Part shown: positions 1 to 10,000 of the stretch, piece by piece
Layout: the number at the start of each line of letters is the position of its first letter
Numbering within the stretch: the first letter of the stretch is position 1
NCBI RefSeq assembly: GCF_042432805.1
Contig: NZ_JBHLWO010000001.1
Span: forward strand, 2,108,001-2,172,000
Length of the DNA stretch: 64,000 bases
Direction of reading: 5' to 3'
DNA from: Olivibacter oleidegradans
GTDB lineage: Bacteria; Bacteroidota; Bacteroidia; Sphingobacteriales; Sphingobacteriaceae
Notes under the pieces: generated by a model
Seen by the model: the letters and a program-made list of their open reading frames with translations, nothing else
What the model was told of the DNA's origin: nothing
The model's database searches: none
Translations under genes and position numbers: made by a program

Positions 1-647
1 TATTTCATGATATACAAGGACTGATCGATTTAATGGGGGGTAAAGAAGCATTTGCTAATAAACTGGATTCCGTATTTACGTTGCCGCCTATTTACGATGA
101 TAGTTATTACGGGCAGGTAATTCATGAAATTCGAGAAATGCAGATTGCAAATATGGGTCAATATGCTCATGGGAATCAGCCAATTCAACACATGATTTAT
201 TTATACAACTATGCGAACGAGCCATGGAAAACACAGTATTGGGTTCGCGAAACCATGAATAGAATGTACTTGCCTACCCCTGATGGGTATTGCGGTGATG
301 AAGATAATGGGCAGACCTCGGCTTGGTATGTGTTTTCAGCATTGGGCTTTTATCCGGTGGCGCCTGCAACCGACCAGTATGTTATCGGTGCGCCTTTATT
401 TAAGCATGCTAAGATTAAATTGCCCACAGGGAAAGAGATTAGCTTGGATGCTCCTAATAATAGTTTAGATAACAGGTTTATTGATAAGCTTTTACTTAAT
501 GGCAAAGCCTATACTAAAAATTTCTTTTCGCATGAAGAACTGGTAAAAGGAGCAACCATTCAGTTTGAGATGGGCAGTCAACCGAACAAGACACGTGGTG
601 TCGGAAACGAGGACGTGCCTTATTCGCTTTCGAGAGAAGGAAAATAA
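1..647 (+). CDS. GH92 family alpha-mannosidase, C-terminal part (5' end outside window)
   Basis: The reading frame is open from the first bases of the window, so this is the 3' end of a longer gene; the ATG at 33 is internal. The visible ~210 residues carry the block GYCGDEDNGQTSAWYVFSAL followed by GFYPVAP and GAPLF. This is characteristic of the catalytic domain of glycoside hydrolase family 92, and its acidic residues belong to the active-site region. Family members are exo-acting, calcium-dependent alpha-mannosidases, usually exported to the periplasm or cell surface in Bacteroidota to trim N-glycans or mannans. Full-length proteins are about 750 residues, so roughly a quarter is seen. 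The protein ends in a short polar tail (SLSREGK). A strong hairpin follows within 20 nt and the next gene is convergent. The signal peptide and linkage specificity cannot be judged from this part. Confidence 0.9.
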   Translation, partial: FHDIQGLIDLMGGKEAFANKLDSVFTLPPIYDDSYYGQVIHEIREMQIANMGQYAHGNQPIQHMIYLYNYANEPWKTQYWVRETMNRMYLPTPDGYCGDEDNGQTSAWYVFSALGFYPVAPATDQYVIGAPLFKHAKIKLPTGKEISLDAPNNSLDNRFIDKLLLNGKAYTKNFFSHEELVKGATIQFEMGSQPNKTRGVGNEDVPYSLSREGK

Positions 648-661
648 TTTAGAGATAAAGA

Positions 662-705
662 GGTGTCAAAAAAGTGTTATTCGAACGTAGCACTTTTTTG
701 ACGCC
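662..705. terminator. Bidirectional terminator between GH92 gene and folC
   Basis: A 15-bp stem with one G-U pair (arms 662-676 and 691-705) contains an A6 tract in the left arm and a T6 tract in the right arm. It can therefore work in both directions. It lies between the convergent GH92 and folC genes. Confidence 0.8.
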
Positions 706-731
706 ATCTTATATTATTACCCTAACAAATT

Positions 732-2036
732 TCATTGAAAGAGTGGCAAGGCTTCTGCCACCACAAAGGTGCTTCCCCCGATAAAAATCAGATCTTCTTT
801 TGACGCGATTTGTCCGGCAGTTTCTACAGCATGCTGTACACTATCATAGGCCTCCCCAACTAATCCATAATTAGCGGCTTGTGACTGCAAATCTATTGCC
901 GGAAGAGCCCGTTGGAAAGCGGGGCTACAAAAGTAGAAATTGGCTTCCTTAGGAAGCAAGGTTAGCATGTGCTCAAGGTCCTTATCGCGCATTACTCCAA
1001 TAACCATATGAAGTTTTTCAAAGGGTGTACGGGTAATATTTTTGATTACTTCTTTCCAGCCGTCCTCATTGTGTCCCGTATCGCATATCGTTAAGGGTTG
1101 TGCCGACAACCTCTGCCAGCGGCCCATCAAACCGGTAAGTTTTTGAACCCCTTCTAAACCATCGACTAGTTCGTTTTCGGAAACGGTGAAACCAATTTCC
1201 TTCAATATACGGATCGTGCTAAGAACACCAGGCAGATTTTTCTGTTGATAGCTTCCTTTTAAATCCAAACACAGCTCCAAGGTCTCAAACGGCTTTTCTT
1301 TTTCAGGTATTGCTTTTAGATATTGGAACTCGGTGTCCACTGCGATTTCATCTATTTTCCATTCATCACTGGCGAAGAAAATGGGTGCCACCAACTCTTG
1401 TGCTCGATTGATAAAAACGTGTTCTATAGCTTGTTGCCGCTCGCTGATAACAATGGGCGTATGACTTTTTATGATGCCGGCTTTTTCATAGGCAATTTCC
1501 GCTAGGCTATTCCCTAACATGTTCATATGATCATAACCGATGTTGGTAATCAAAGTAACGATCGGGCTGATGATGTTTGTGGAATCTAACCGACCACCTA
1601 GGCCGGTTTCAATAACCGCAATATCAACATGCATATCAGCAAAATAACGAAAAGCCATGGCGACGGTAACCTCAAAAAAAGAAGGCTGTATCGTTTCGAT
1701 CAACGATTGATTGTTTTTGACAAAATCGATTACGTAGGCCTGCGGTATCAATACCCCGTTAATTTTTATTCGCTCTCTGAAATCCAAAAGATGAGGAGAG
1801 GTATATAAACCGGTTCTATATCCAGCTGTTTGTAAAACCGCTGCCAGCATATGTGAGCTGCTCCCTTTGCCATTAGTGCCTGCTATATGTACAGCTTTGA
1901 ATGCTTTTTCCGGGTTTTCCAAGGCGGCACAAAGTGCGCGAATATTTGTTAGATCTTTCTTGAAAGCAGAAGAGCCGTCCCGTGTAAACATCGGAAGACG
2001 GCCGTATAGATAATCAATTACCTCAATATAGTTCAT
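732..2036 (-). CDS. folC: Bifunctional folylpolyglutamate synthase/dihydrofolate synthase
   Basis: Mur-ligase family enzyme that adds glutamate to dihydropteroate and then polyglutamate tails to folates, using ATP, in the cytoplasm. The ATP-binding loop GTNGKGS is at residues 53-59, followed by the family block YTSPHLLDFRERIKING. A central ETGLGGRLDSTN block and the C-terminal CDTGHNEDGW block are also present. The length of 434 residues is normal. It is the last gene of the minus-strand series that starts with the TPR protein. The TonB-like gene ends only 18 nt upstream, so co-transcription with the envelope genes is likely, although the function is unrelated. Identification of the family is firm. 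Whether both activities are present is inferred from the usual single FolC of Bacteroidota. Confidence 0.95.
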   Translation of the reverse strand: MNYIEVIDYLYGRLPMFTRDGSSAFKKDLTNIRALCAALENPEKAFKAVHIAGTNGKGSSSHMLAAVLQTAGYRTGLYTSPHLLDFRERIKINGVLIPQAYVIDFVKNNQSLIETIQPSFFEVTVAMAFRYFADMHVDIAVIETGLGGRLDSTNIISPIVTLITNIGYDHMNMLGNSLAEIAYEKAGIIKSHTPIVISERQQAIEHVFINRAQELVAPIFFASDEWKIDEIAVDTEFQYLKAIPEKEKPFETLELCLDLKGSYQQKNLPGVLSTIRILKEIGFTVSENELVDGLEGVQKLTGLMGRWQRLSAQPLTICDTGHNEDGWKEVIKNITRTPFEKLHMVIGVMRDKDLEHMLTLLPKEANFYFCSPAFQRALPAIDLQSQAANYGLVGEAYDSVQHAVETAGQIASKEDLIFIGGSTFVVAEALPLFQ

Positions 2037-2054
2037 GATATGGAAAACGAGTGC

Positions 2055-2873
2055 TTACTTTACTTTAAAGTTGAACACTACAATACCCGATTGAAATTCA
2101 GGTCCTCCGTCGGTTGCATTTAACCGTGCATTTCTGACCGCCGCCTCACATTTTTCCCAAAGTGAAGCGTCTGACAAGGTGGTGCCCTTAGCACCTGCTC
2201 TCGCACGGGTTACCACACCATTCCGATCTACTGTGATTTCTACCGCAATCCGACCGGAAAGCTGACCTTTATCTTCTATTTGCGGCCTTACTGCAAAAGA
2301 TCTGTTGGGTAAGCCTACAAGGCCATTACCCGAGCCACCCTCACCGTAATTAGTGGCCATATTATTCCCTTGCAAACTACCTTGATTCCCAGGGGTCGAT
2401 CCCGTACCATCGCCAACACCCACTCCTTTGTTCTTCTTGCCGGTATAAAGGGCGTTGGGGTTAACGGTCGGTTTGCTTTCCTTCTTCTCCGGTGTAATGG
2501 TAGGTGTAGTAGATGTCGGTTTTGCTTTCTCTTTAGTCACCACGGCGGGGGCATCCTCTACGTCTTGTGTAACCACTGTTTTATCATTGGTTTCTTGCGA
2601 GGCTACCGGTGTAGGTTCTTCATTTGGTACAACTTTATCAGGTCGTGTTTGATTAGCGTTGGGATCCATTGAAGGCTCATCCAAGCTCATATAATCATCG
2701 CCCATTCCCTCGTCGACGGTACCATAGTTCACAATTAACCCGCCGGTTCCAAACTCAACAGCTGGTTGGCTCAGCATCCAAAAAAAACTTAACAGCAGGA
2801 ACGCAGCAAATACGCCTGCCGATATTGCGAAAGCTTTGGGGTAATTGTTGTCTTGTTTATGCTGATGATTCAT
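2055..2873 (-). CDS. TonB-like energy transducer protein
   Basis: A 272-residue protein with a short cytoplasmic N-terminus, one membrane segment at about residues 14-33, and a long periplasmic linker. The linker (~residues 40-175) is rich in Pro, Thr, Lys and Glu. It ends in a compact domain (~190-272) containing GRIAVEITVDRNGVVTRARA, which resembles the C-terminal fold of TonB/TolA proteins. These proteins carry proton-motive-force energy from ExbB/ExbD (or TolQ/TolR) to outer-membrane partners. exbD- and exbB-like genes lie directly upstream on the same strand, 23 nt away for exbD, forming the usual trio. Because the same operon encodes a SPOR protein and a large TPR protein, the role may be closer to TolA than to nutrient uptake. 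That is inference. Confidence 0.82.
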   Translation of the reverse strand: MNHQHKQDNNYPKAFAISAGVFAAFLLLSFFWMLSQPAVEFGTGGLIVNYGTVDEGMGDDYMSLDEPSMDPNANQTRPDKVVPNEEPTPVASQETNDKTVVTQDVEDAPAVVTKEKAKPTSTTPTITPEKKESKPTVNPNALYTGKKNKGVGVGDGTGSTPGNQGSLQGNNMATNYGEGGSGNGLVGLPNRSFAVRPQIEDKGQLSGRIAVEITVDRNGVVTRARAGAKGTTLSDASLWEKCEAAVRNARLNATDGGPEFQSGIVVFNFKVK

Positions 2874-2896
2874 CGCACACTCTCCGATTTAAATGC

Positions 2897-3307
2897 CTAA
2901 CTCTTCTCTTTTGGTTCGGTGGCCAAAACAAGCTTTATTTTTAACTTATTGGCAATGTCCATCACCTGAATCACATCTTCAATTGCTACTGTTCTATCAA
3001 CATATAAAAGCACGGTCAATTCCTGCCCTTCCTGTACATAACTTTGTAGGGTGGGCATCAATTGATCGAGCAATACTTGCTTTTTTTCTACAAAGTACTG
3101 CAAATCTTTATTAATTGACAAGCTTATGGTTCGTTTAGCTACCGACTGCTCTCCCGACTGTGACCTGGGCAACAAGAGTTTCACTACTTGAGGGTTGGCA
3201 ACTGCCGAGGCCAATAAAAAGAATAGTAGCAAAAAGAACATGATATCGTTTAAGGCCGATGTGTGGACCTCTGCAGCTGGTCTATGGTGTCTTTTTCTTA
3301 AATTCAT
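2897..3307 (-). CDS. ExbD/TolR family biopolymer transport protein
   Basis: A 136-residue protein with a basic cytoplasmic N-terminus (MNLRKRHH), one transmembrane helix at ~19-38 and a small periplasmic domain. The helix begins with Asp21 (LNDIMFFLLLFF), matching the conserved proton-binding aspartate of ExbD/TolR. These subunits form a proton-driven motor with ExbB/TolQ pentamers and power TonB or TolA. It lies between the exbB-like gene (90 nt upstream) and the tonB-like gene (23 nt downstream). The sequence alone does not separate ExbD from TolR. Confidence 0.88.
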   Translation of the reverse strand: MNLRKRHHRPAAEVHTSALNDIMFFLLLFFLLASAVANPQVVKLLLPRSQSGEQSVAKRTISLSINKDLQYFVEKKQVLLDQLMPTLQSYVQEGQELTVLLYVDRTVAIEDVIQVMDIANKLKIKLVLATEPKEKS

Positions 3308-3397
3308 TGGAAATACATTTTTGAATTAATGGCCCTGAACATTACCGGTGCCTGAAAGTTTCAAATCTCAGTCGAAGAAGTAATGCCAAAAACCAAT

Positions 3398-4099
3398 TTA
3401 GCTGCCTGGTTCGTCCAATAGATCGATAAACTCAATGGCATCTGTTTCCATGCGAAGAATTAAACGGTCAACCATCATATTCAATATATGATACCCTACA
3501 TAGGCAATAATACCGATAATGAGTCCGGATGCAGAAGTAATCATTTTTGTATATAAACCTCCGGATACGGTGCCGATTTCAATTACTCCTTTTATGGAGA
3601 CCTCATGGAAAATTGTAATCACCCCAATGATTGTACCAACAAAACCTAGCATTGGCGCAATACCTGCAATGATACCTAATATATTAATATTTTTCTCAAG
3701 TTTTGATACTTCCAGTTTACCGACGTTCTCAATCGCTCCTTCAATATCTTTAATGGGTCTACCGATACGGGTAAGCCCTTTTTGAAGCATGGCCCCTAAA
3801 GGTCCGTTACTATTCCTGCAAAGCGCCAATGCGGCCTCCAAACGGCCCGACATGATGTTCTGCTTGACCTGAATCATAAGATTCGAATCATAACGGGAAG
3901 CTTTTTTTATGGTCAAGTACCTTTCTATAAAAATTACCAAACCCAAGAAAGCGAGAATGGCGATAGGAATCATCACCCATCCTCCTTTAATAAGCAGGTC
4001 TAACAAACTTAAATCTTCAATCGGTGCAGTAGAAGGGCCCGGTGCGGTAAGCATCGAGTCCAATGTAGCGGGTGTGTCTGTAACTTGTAATAAAAACAT
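3398..4099 (-). CDS. MotA/TolQ/ExbB proton channel family protein
   Basis: A 233-residue protein with three predicted membrane segments: ~41-60, ~139-165 and ~182-207. The region between the first two is cytoplasmic. The blocks GIAPMLGFVGTIIGVITIF and the later GLYTKMITSASGLIIGIIAY are the conserved pore helices of the ExbB/TolQ family. The protein would assemble with the ExbD/TolR homologue encoded just downstream into an inner-membrane proton motor. The N-terminus has a short periplasmic lead (MFLLQVTDTPATLDSM), common in Bacteroidota members. The gap of 80 nt to the SPOR gene upstream contains no clear terminator. Confidence 0.9.
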   Translation of the reverse strand: MFLLQVTDTPATLDSMLTAPGPSTAPIEDLSLLDLLIKGGWVMIPIAILAFLGLVIFIERYLTIKKASRYDSNLMIQVKQNIMSGRLEAALALCRNSNGPLGAMLQKGLTRIGRPIKDIEGAIENVGKLEVSKLEKNINILGIIAGIAPMLGFVGTIIGVITIFHEVSIKGVIEIGTVSGGLYTKMITSASGLIIGIIAYVGYHILNMMVDRLILRMETDAIEFIDLLDEPGS

Positions 4100-4179
4100 G
4101 TTTTATAAATAATAATTTTGTTTTACACTGTTTGTTTAATATCGGTACCAAGATAAAATTTATTCCCGGCATTTATACA

Positions 4180-5217
4180 CTAGGGATATATATATGCTTC
4201 TTTCGTTATCTCGTTCCTAACTTTTTCCAATTGCTCCTTTGCAGCCTCTTTAGTTGGATAGGACCCATAACATATCTTTTTTCTATTATTGGGCATATTG
4301 CTTTCCAGGACAAATGCATTAATACCGATCGTTCTAAAATATTTTGCTTGTTCAATCGCTAATTTCATGGTTTTAAACGAGCCGATTACAATTGAAAACG
4401 GTTTTTCTTTTGATGCCTTTCGTACAAGCGGCTCTTTTTCCTCTTTAGATACACGCTGATTCAGCGAATCGGCTAAAGAGTCGGCCGGAAGGCCGGTTGT
4501 CGTTGTATCTGGTAGGTTAGTGGATGTGTCCTTTGCTGTGTTTGCTGAGCCATTCGTTGTATCTTTCAAGGCAACGTTAATTTCGTTTTGATGCGGCGGA
4601 ATACCGGGCTCCTGACGCTTCCAGAATAAAAATGCAGCTAGCCCGATAGCGATAATGCCGGTTACTACCCAAAGCCAAACATTATTATTCGTTTCCCTTT
4701 GGTTCGCTACGGTCTCATAGCTAATTTCAGGCTGTTCCGGCTCAGTAGGAATCGCAGGTTCTTGTAGTATCGTATCGGGCTGTTCCTGTACAGCCGGTAA
4801 TTCTTCCGGTAAAGACTCTTCTTTATAATCATCCACCGGCTGTAAGCCCCAAAACGATTGAAGTTCTTTTGAAACCAACGTATACGTTCCATCCATTTGC
4901 TTTAGATAACCTATTGGCTCTAACTTCGCTTCACCCTGTTCGTCAATATCAGTCAGCAAACGATTTACTGTTTTATCGACAACGTCAATTGCTTCCTCAT
5001 TGGATAAGTGCATGGATTTAGCAACATAGTCAACTAGGTAATTATCGGTCGTTGCGTGAGGAATGAGCGAATAGCTGCTTGTAGGAGGCAAAAACTTTTC
5101 TAATTGCTCATCGTATCGAGCTGCAATGCGCGCTTTGGTAAAAACACCAATACCCGGTACCCCGACTTGTGGATGTATAAGTAAGAGTTGATGCAAGTAT
5201 TGGCCTAAATTAAACAT
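4180..5217 (-). CDS. HU-CCDC81 and SPOR domain envelope protein
   Basis: The N-terminal ~130 residues (LGQYLHQLLLIHPQVGVPGI and following) match the HU-CCDC81-type domain pair of Bacteroidota. A Pro/Glu-rich stretch and one transmembrane helix at ~180-199 (VWLWVVTGIIAIGLAAFLFW) follow. After a periplasmic linker comes a C-terminal SPOR domain (~275-345; FSIVIGSFKTMKLAIEQAKY). SPOR domains bind glycan strands lacking stem peptides at division sites. The protein would thus connect the cytoplasm (HU-like part) to peptidoglycan. The frame can be read from a TTG at 5259 directly after the upstream stop. I prefer the ATG at 5217 because homologues begin at the LGxYL motif. It lies between the barrel gene and the exbB-like gene, suggesting a shared envelope function. 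Confidence 0.85.
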   Translation of the reverse strand: MFNLGQYLHQLLLIHPQVGVPGIGVFTKARIAARYDEQLEKFLPPTSSYSLIPHATTDNYLVDYVAKSMHLSNEEAIDVVDKTVNRLLTDIDEQGEAKLEPIGYLKQMDGTYTLVSKELQSFWGLQPVDDYKEESLPEELPAVQEQPDTILQEPAIPTEPEQPEISYETVANQRETNNNVWLWVVTGIIAIGLAAFLFWKRQEPGIPPHQNEINVALKDTTNGSANTAKDTSTNLPDTTTTGLPADSLADSLNQRVSKEEKEPLVRKASKEKPFSIVIGSFKTMKLAIEQAKYFRTIGINAFVLESNMPNNRKKICYGSYPTKEAAKEQLEKVRNEITKEAYIYP

Positions 5218-5259
5218 TCCTTCTTTCGTTTGAGTCGGCAAATTTAGAAAGCTTAACAA

Positions 5260-6996
5260 TTAAAACGAAACGTTTACACCGCCTATTATATTAAAGCCTA
5301 AGCGTGGGTAGTATAAGAAGCGTTCATAACCTTTGTTTAGTAAATTATTTCCCCTGACGTATACGCCAATCTGCTTTGTAGCGCGGTATTCCAATCCGGC
5401 ACTAATATCAACAAACGATGGCATGGATACAGTAACAGGTGCATTTGGATCTGTACCGCTTACACCGGCATATTGTTGATAACTTTTAGCTTTCATCGCA
5501 TCGTTGAAGAAAAGCTCGCCATCTATGTATACCTTTTTGCTGATATTGATCCGAGTATTAGCAGCGAGGCGCAATTTTGGAATATACCAAGCTTCAGCTT
5601 CATTTTCCAAATCATACTCGTTAAACAATAAATTACCGCCTAAGCTGACCGCTTCAGATACGCGGACGTTAATATCTCCTTCTAAACCAAAGACTTTATT
5701 CTTTTCTCCACGATCGTATATGATATCATATCTTGAAGGTGAATTAGGCTGAATAGCGTAAAAAGGCAGGTCGCTGATTTGTTTGTAAAAGACGCCAACT
5801 TTATAACCAAAGGTAGCGCCGGCATTGCCTTTTAATCCTCCAAAAACGTGCAGTTTTTCCAACATATTACGTACAACTAGGCTATTGCTTGTTGTGTCCA
5901 GGAAAGGGCTTTCCGTAAGAAAAGGGTTTTCATTAGCTAATGACCGGAATGAGGTTTTAACCACATCTCCCTTCACACCGGCATATATGCTCGCATATTC
6001 TGGCACTAAGGCGAAATCAAAGTCGACAGTTGGGAAAATATTGTTTCTATTCTCTTCCCCGCCAAATTCGCTTACTAAAGTAGCTCCCAAGGTCAATTTA
6101 TAATTCTTTCCCTGAAAACGGATATAGGAATTCAAACGGGCGATATGATTTCCTAAGCTTAAGTCATTACTCTTGAGACTGGTAAAATCTCCCGAAACAT
6201 TCGCCCCCACATTAAAAGCGTTAACTTTTTTGTTGATGTTGGCACTGAGGGCAAAGGAATTTTCTTTCGTTGAGAAAGCATTGCCGAACAGGTATCCATC
6301 TACTTTAAGCGAATAGCTTAACAACTCTTCGTTATCCTCATAATTACTGTTCAATTCTCCTTTAAGGTAAAGGTCGTTATAATGCTGCTTCGTAGGGTCG
6401 GTGTTTAATTCCGGCTGAAGGGGAACAAAACCATAATATCGCGTTGCATAACGATTAAAGCCGATTTCTCCATTCAACGTTATTCTGTCTAAGATACTTC
6501 TTCCGAATAACCCGATTTTTTGCTCGCTAAAATTCTGCCCCTCGTAATCCGATCCTTTTTGACTGAGGTGTTTTGCAAAACCGCCTACTTGAAGTGCTTG
6601 ATCTTCACCGTTACTAATGTAGACCTCCCCTAAGAGGGTGTTAAAGTTTCCGGCCCCTATTTTCGCGTAGTTATTGGTTAATATATCTGGTCGCATCGCA
6701 GGCAATTGTTGTATTTCTAAGCGATGTGTTCCCGTATTGATATCTAGTTTTCTGTCGAAAACAGAATAGTTAAGTTTAGACAGGTATTTACGATTATTCG
6801 TGAGGTCGGGACTTTGTCTGATTTTTACCGCATCAGCCAAAATAGGTTTGTAGTCCCGAACAACTTCAATTTCCCCTAAATTTCCTTTGGCTTCCTCTTG
6901 CGGTACTTGCTCTTCTTCTTGCGCAAACGTAACGAAGGAACAAAAACCTAAGCCGATTAGTAATGTATATTTTAACATTGAAGAATTCAATATCAT
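5260..6996 (-). CDS. Outer-membrane beta-barrel protein without plug domain (TonB-dependent receptor-like)
   Basis: A 578-residue protein with an N-terminal signal peptide (MLKYTLLIGLGFCSFVTFAQ, preceded by six extra residues if the first ATG is used). A segment GNLGEIEVVRDYKPILADAV follows, and then a long run of alternating beta-strand sequence ending in Phe (GFNIIGGVNVSF), the usual outer-membrane barrel signature. It resembles the barrel part of TonB-dependent receptors, with the late block GVYVRGNNLLNKGYERFLYY, but I see no plug domain and no carboxypeptidase-regulatory domain. The TPR gene lies 36 nt upstream, and the HU/SPOR gene starts within ~43 nt downstream. The ligand is unknown. 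Being encoded with its own ExbB/ExbD/TonB set suggests that it is the dedicated outer-membrane partner of that motor. Confidence 0.75.
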   Translation of the reverse strand: MILNSSMLKYTLLIGLGFCSFVTFAQEEEQVPQEEAKGNLGEIEVVRDYKPILADAVKIRQSPDLTNNRKYLSKLNYSVFDRKLDINTGTHRLEIQQLPAMRPDILTNNYAKIGAGNFNTLLGEVYISNGEDQALQVGGFAKHLSQKGSDYEGQNFSEQKIGLFGRSILDRITLNGEIGFNRYATRYYGFVPLQPELNTDPTKQHYNDLYLKGELNSNYEDNEELLSYSLKVDGYLFGNAFSTKENSFALSANINKKVNAFNVGANVSGDFTSLKSNDLSLGNHIARLNSYIRFQGKNYKLTLGATLVSEFGGEENRNNIFPTVDFDFALVPEYASIYAGVKGDVVKTSFRSLANENPFLTESPFLDTTSNSLVVRNMLEKLHVFGGLKGNAGATFGYKVGVFYKQISDLPFYAIQPNSPSRYDIIYDRGEKNKVFGLEGDINVRVSEAVSLGGNLLFNEYDLENEAEAWYIPKLRLAANTRINISKKVYIDGELFFNDAMKAKSYQQYAGVSGTDPNAPVTVSMPSFVDISAGLEYRATKQIGVYVRGNNLLNKGYERFLYYPRLGFNIIGGVNVSF

Positions 6997-7032
6997 GGTA
7001 TTTCGTTATTTAGATAGTATGAATGAACTTAT

Positions 7033-10000
7033 TTATAAAGCTTGTTTCTCAACCGCGGATGAATCTAAAGTAGTACTGTCAGTTTCCGTACTGTCTACCG
7101 CAGTAGAATCGCTTTCTGTTTTTACACTATCTGTTATTTTCTTAGTATCTATTTTTTTTCCGGTTAATTTTTCTAAACGTTCTTTTGCTGTAGGAATGAT
7201 ATCATCTTTACCTTCGTAATTCTCGATAATACTCTGTAATGTACTTTTCGCCTGGAATTCATCTTTTAGTTTTGTATAGCAGTCGGCTAATAAAATAAAG
7301 CTTTTCGCAACCCAGTAGTCATAAGACGGCATATTCTTAATTAAATCGAAAGCGGTTTCCTGAGCGGCTTTATATTCGCCAGCTTCATATTGTAACTTAC
7401 CGATATTGTATTTTGCTTCTGCACCGACAATCGTTTGGCTGTTGGCTACCGCCTGATTTAATTCCTTTCGGGCAGTGCTTAAGTCGCCTTTTAACATATG
7501 CGCTTTTGCAGCATAAAGATCTGCTTTTGCCTTATCCTCAACAGAAGACTTTTCATATTCCTTCACATATCGCGCATACATAAGCGTATTGTCAAAGTCA
7601 TGAATATTGAAATAGGCTACCATCAGGTTATTGATGGCAAAGTTATAGTGCGATTTATACTCAGCAGTAAGCTCTAATTTTTTCAGTGGTGCAATCGCCT
7701 CGTTATATTTCTTTTGATCAAGGTATAAATTGGACACACTCAATAAGGTTCGTTCTGTGTAGGCACTTGTCCAATCGTTCAAAATAATGTTAAAGTCATG
7801 CAGAGCTTCTTGCGGATGCCCGGTTTTGTACAAACTTTCCGCGCGGATGAAACGTGCAAATTTTTCCTGTATCGGTTTCGGAAATTTATCGAAATAGGCA
7901 TTCACTGCTTCAATAGCTGCTTGATAATCACCTCTGGAGAAGTAATTGTTTGCTACTTGAAAAGTAATATTGTCTTGTTCAGCCGTCGACAAATCACCAA
8001 TGGCCGTTGTGCCGGCATAATCCAAGAATCCTTGCGCATCCCCTTTATCAATATAGATATTCTGTATCGACTTTAACGCCTGTTTTGCTTCTTCTGTTGT
8101 TGGATATTGTTCAACTACTCGTTGAAAGGTTCTGACCGCAGCGTCGTTGTTGTCGCTATTGTACTGAACCAAACCAATGGTGACAAGTGCTCTCGGCACG
8201 TAGCTACTGCGTGGATATTTCTCAATCATATCCTGTAAACCTTGAATCGCTATTTCATTTTCTCCCTTAAGGAAAAAAGTATAGGGTATCTCAAAGTTTG
8301 CGTCGTCTGCATAGTTGGAATTGGGATATCGCGCCAATAAATCCGTCATAATACTGATCTTGCCATCGGCGTCGCCCTGTAGGCCCCTGATAATACCACT
8401 CTGAAACAAAGCATAATCCTGTGTTTTAGCTTTTGTACTCATGAGCTTATTGTACTGCTCCATCGCATTACCATAATCCTTCAACATAAAATATGAATCG
8501 CCTAAACGCGCAATGGCATCATTTCTTGTATTCAGCTCAATGGGCTCTCCACTATTTAGAAATTTAGCAAAATAGTTGGCAGAAGTACGATAATTATCGT
8601 TACGGAAGGCCGCATAAGCAAGTGCATAATTGGCGTAATTATAAACGTCTGTGTTTTTTGCTGCCGGATACTGCAGAAACTTGCTGAAATTTGTTGTGGC
8701 TTCACCGTATTTTCTGACTTCGTACATCGCTTCCGCTTTCCAATAGGTTGCTAAAGCTAGGAGTTCCGGATCGTATGGGTTCTGTTCAGAACGCATAAAG
8801 ATCGAAATGGCATTTTCAAAAGCCCGCTCATTGTAATATTCCAAACCGCGGAAGTAAGTCACTTTTTGATAAGCGGCATTTGCCTCTTTGGTCCTTTTCG
8901 GAATGGATTCCAGGATATCCACTGCCGATCGATAATTCTTTGTACTCAATAAAACCTCTGCCAGCAACGTTTTCGCCTCGTCGAGGTTTTTAGAACGTGG
9001 GTAGGTTTTCAAGTACTCTTGGGTGGCGTCTAAGGCTACTTGGTGAAATTCCAGCTCATAAGACAACTTAGCGTAATTCAGCAGTCCCTGCTCTTTCATG
9101 GAAGGATCAAAATCAAGTTTCGATGCTCTGAAAAAAGCATTACGAGCACTCTCTTTGTTGCCTAATTTTAAAAAGGAATCCCCTAAAATGATCATTCCGC
9201 TTTGGAAATAAGCGTCCGGTTCCGTTAACTTTTCCAGTTCTTTAATAGCTTTCTCATAATTGCCATTCTTGTAGGCAATATATCCTATCTGATAATCATC
9301 TTGATTATTTTGGGTCTTCCCTTGATCTTGGGCTTGAAATTTGTCATAGTATTCTTTCGCCTTGGCTAAGTCGTTCTTGGCAAAGTAGGTGGCACCTACG
9401 ATACGGAAGATCTCTGTTTCGTTCTCTTGTTTAGTTCTTTCTAAAATGGGCAGTATATAAGAAAGAACATCATCATAACGTTTGTCGAGGAAGTAGAGCG
9501 CCGCGATGTAGTATGGATAGCTGTTCTCGTATGCTTTTGATCCCTTTAAACGCTCAAATTCTTTTAATGCGATTTTATATTCCGCATCCAGGTAGGACAG
9601 ATAAGCATAATAGTAGATGGAAGCCTCTTGATATTGGCCTCTTTCTTCCTTTAGGCGCTCAAATAAGGGTTTTGCTGCTTTATAATCTTCTGTCATAAAG
9701 AGCGAATAACCCAATTTGAAGCGATATTCGGTGTTTTCGGAACCGCTTAGATTTCCACCGTCTAATTTCTTGAACCATTCAATCGCTTTCGGATAATTCT
9801 TTTTTGCAAAATAGGATCGTCCTACCTGAAAGTAGGCCGCTTTCGTATTGGCACTTGTTGGATGATCTTTTATGAATTTTAGAAATAGGCCTTCGGCATC
9901 GTGATTGCCTAATTCAAGCGCACAAACCGCTTGATAAAAACGTGCATTTTCTTTCAGTAATGAAATTTGGTCACTTTCATCTTGTTGTATAGTCGTATTG

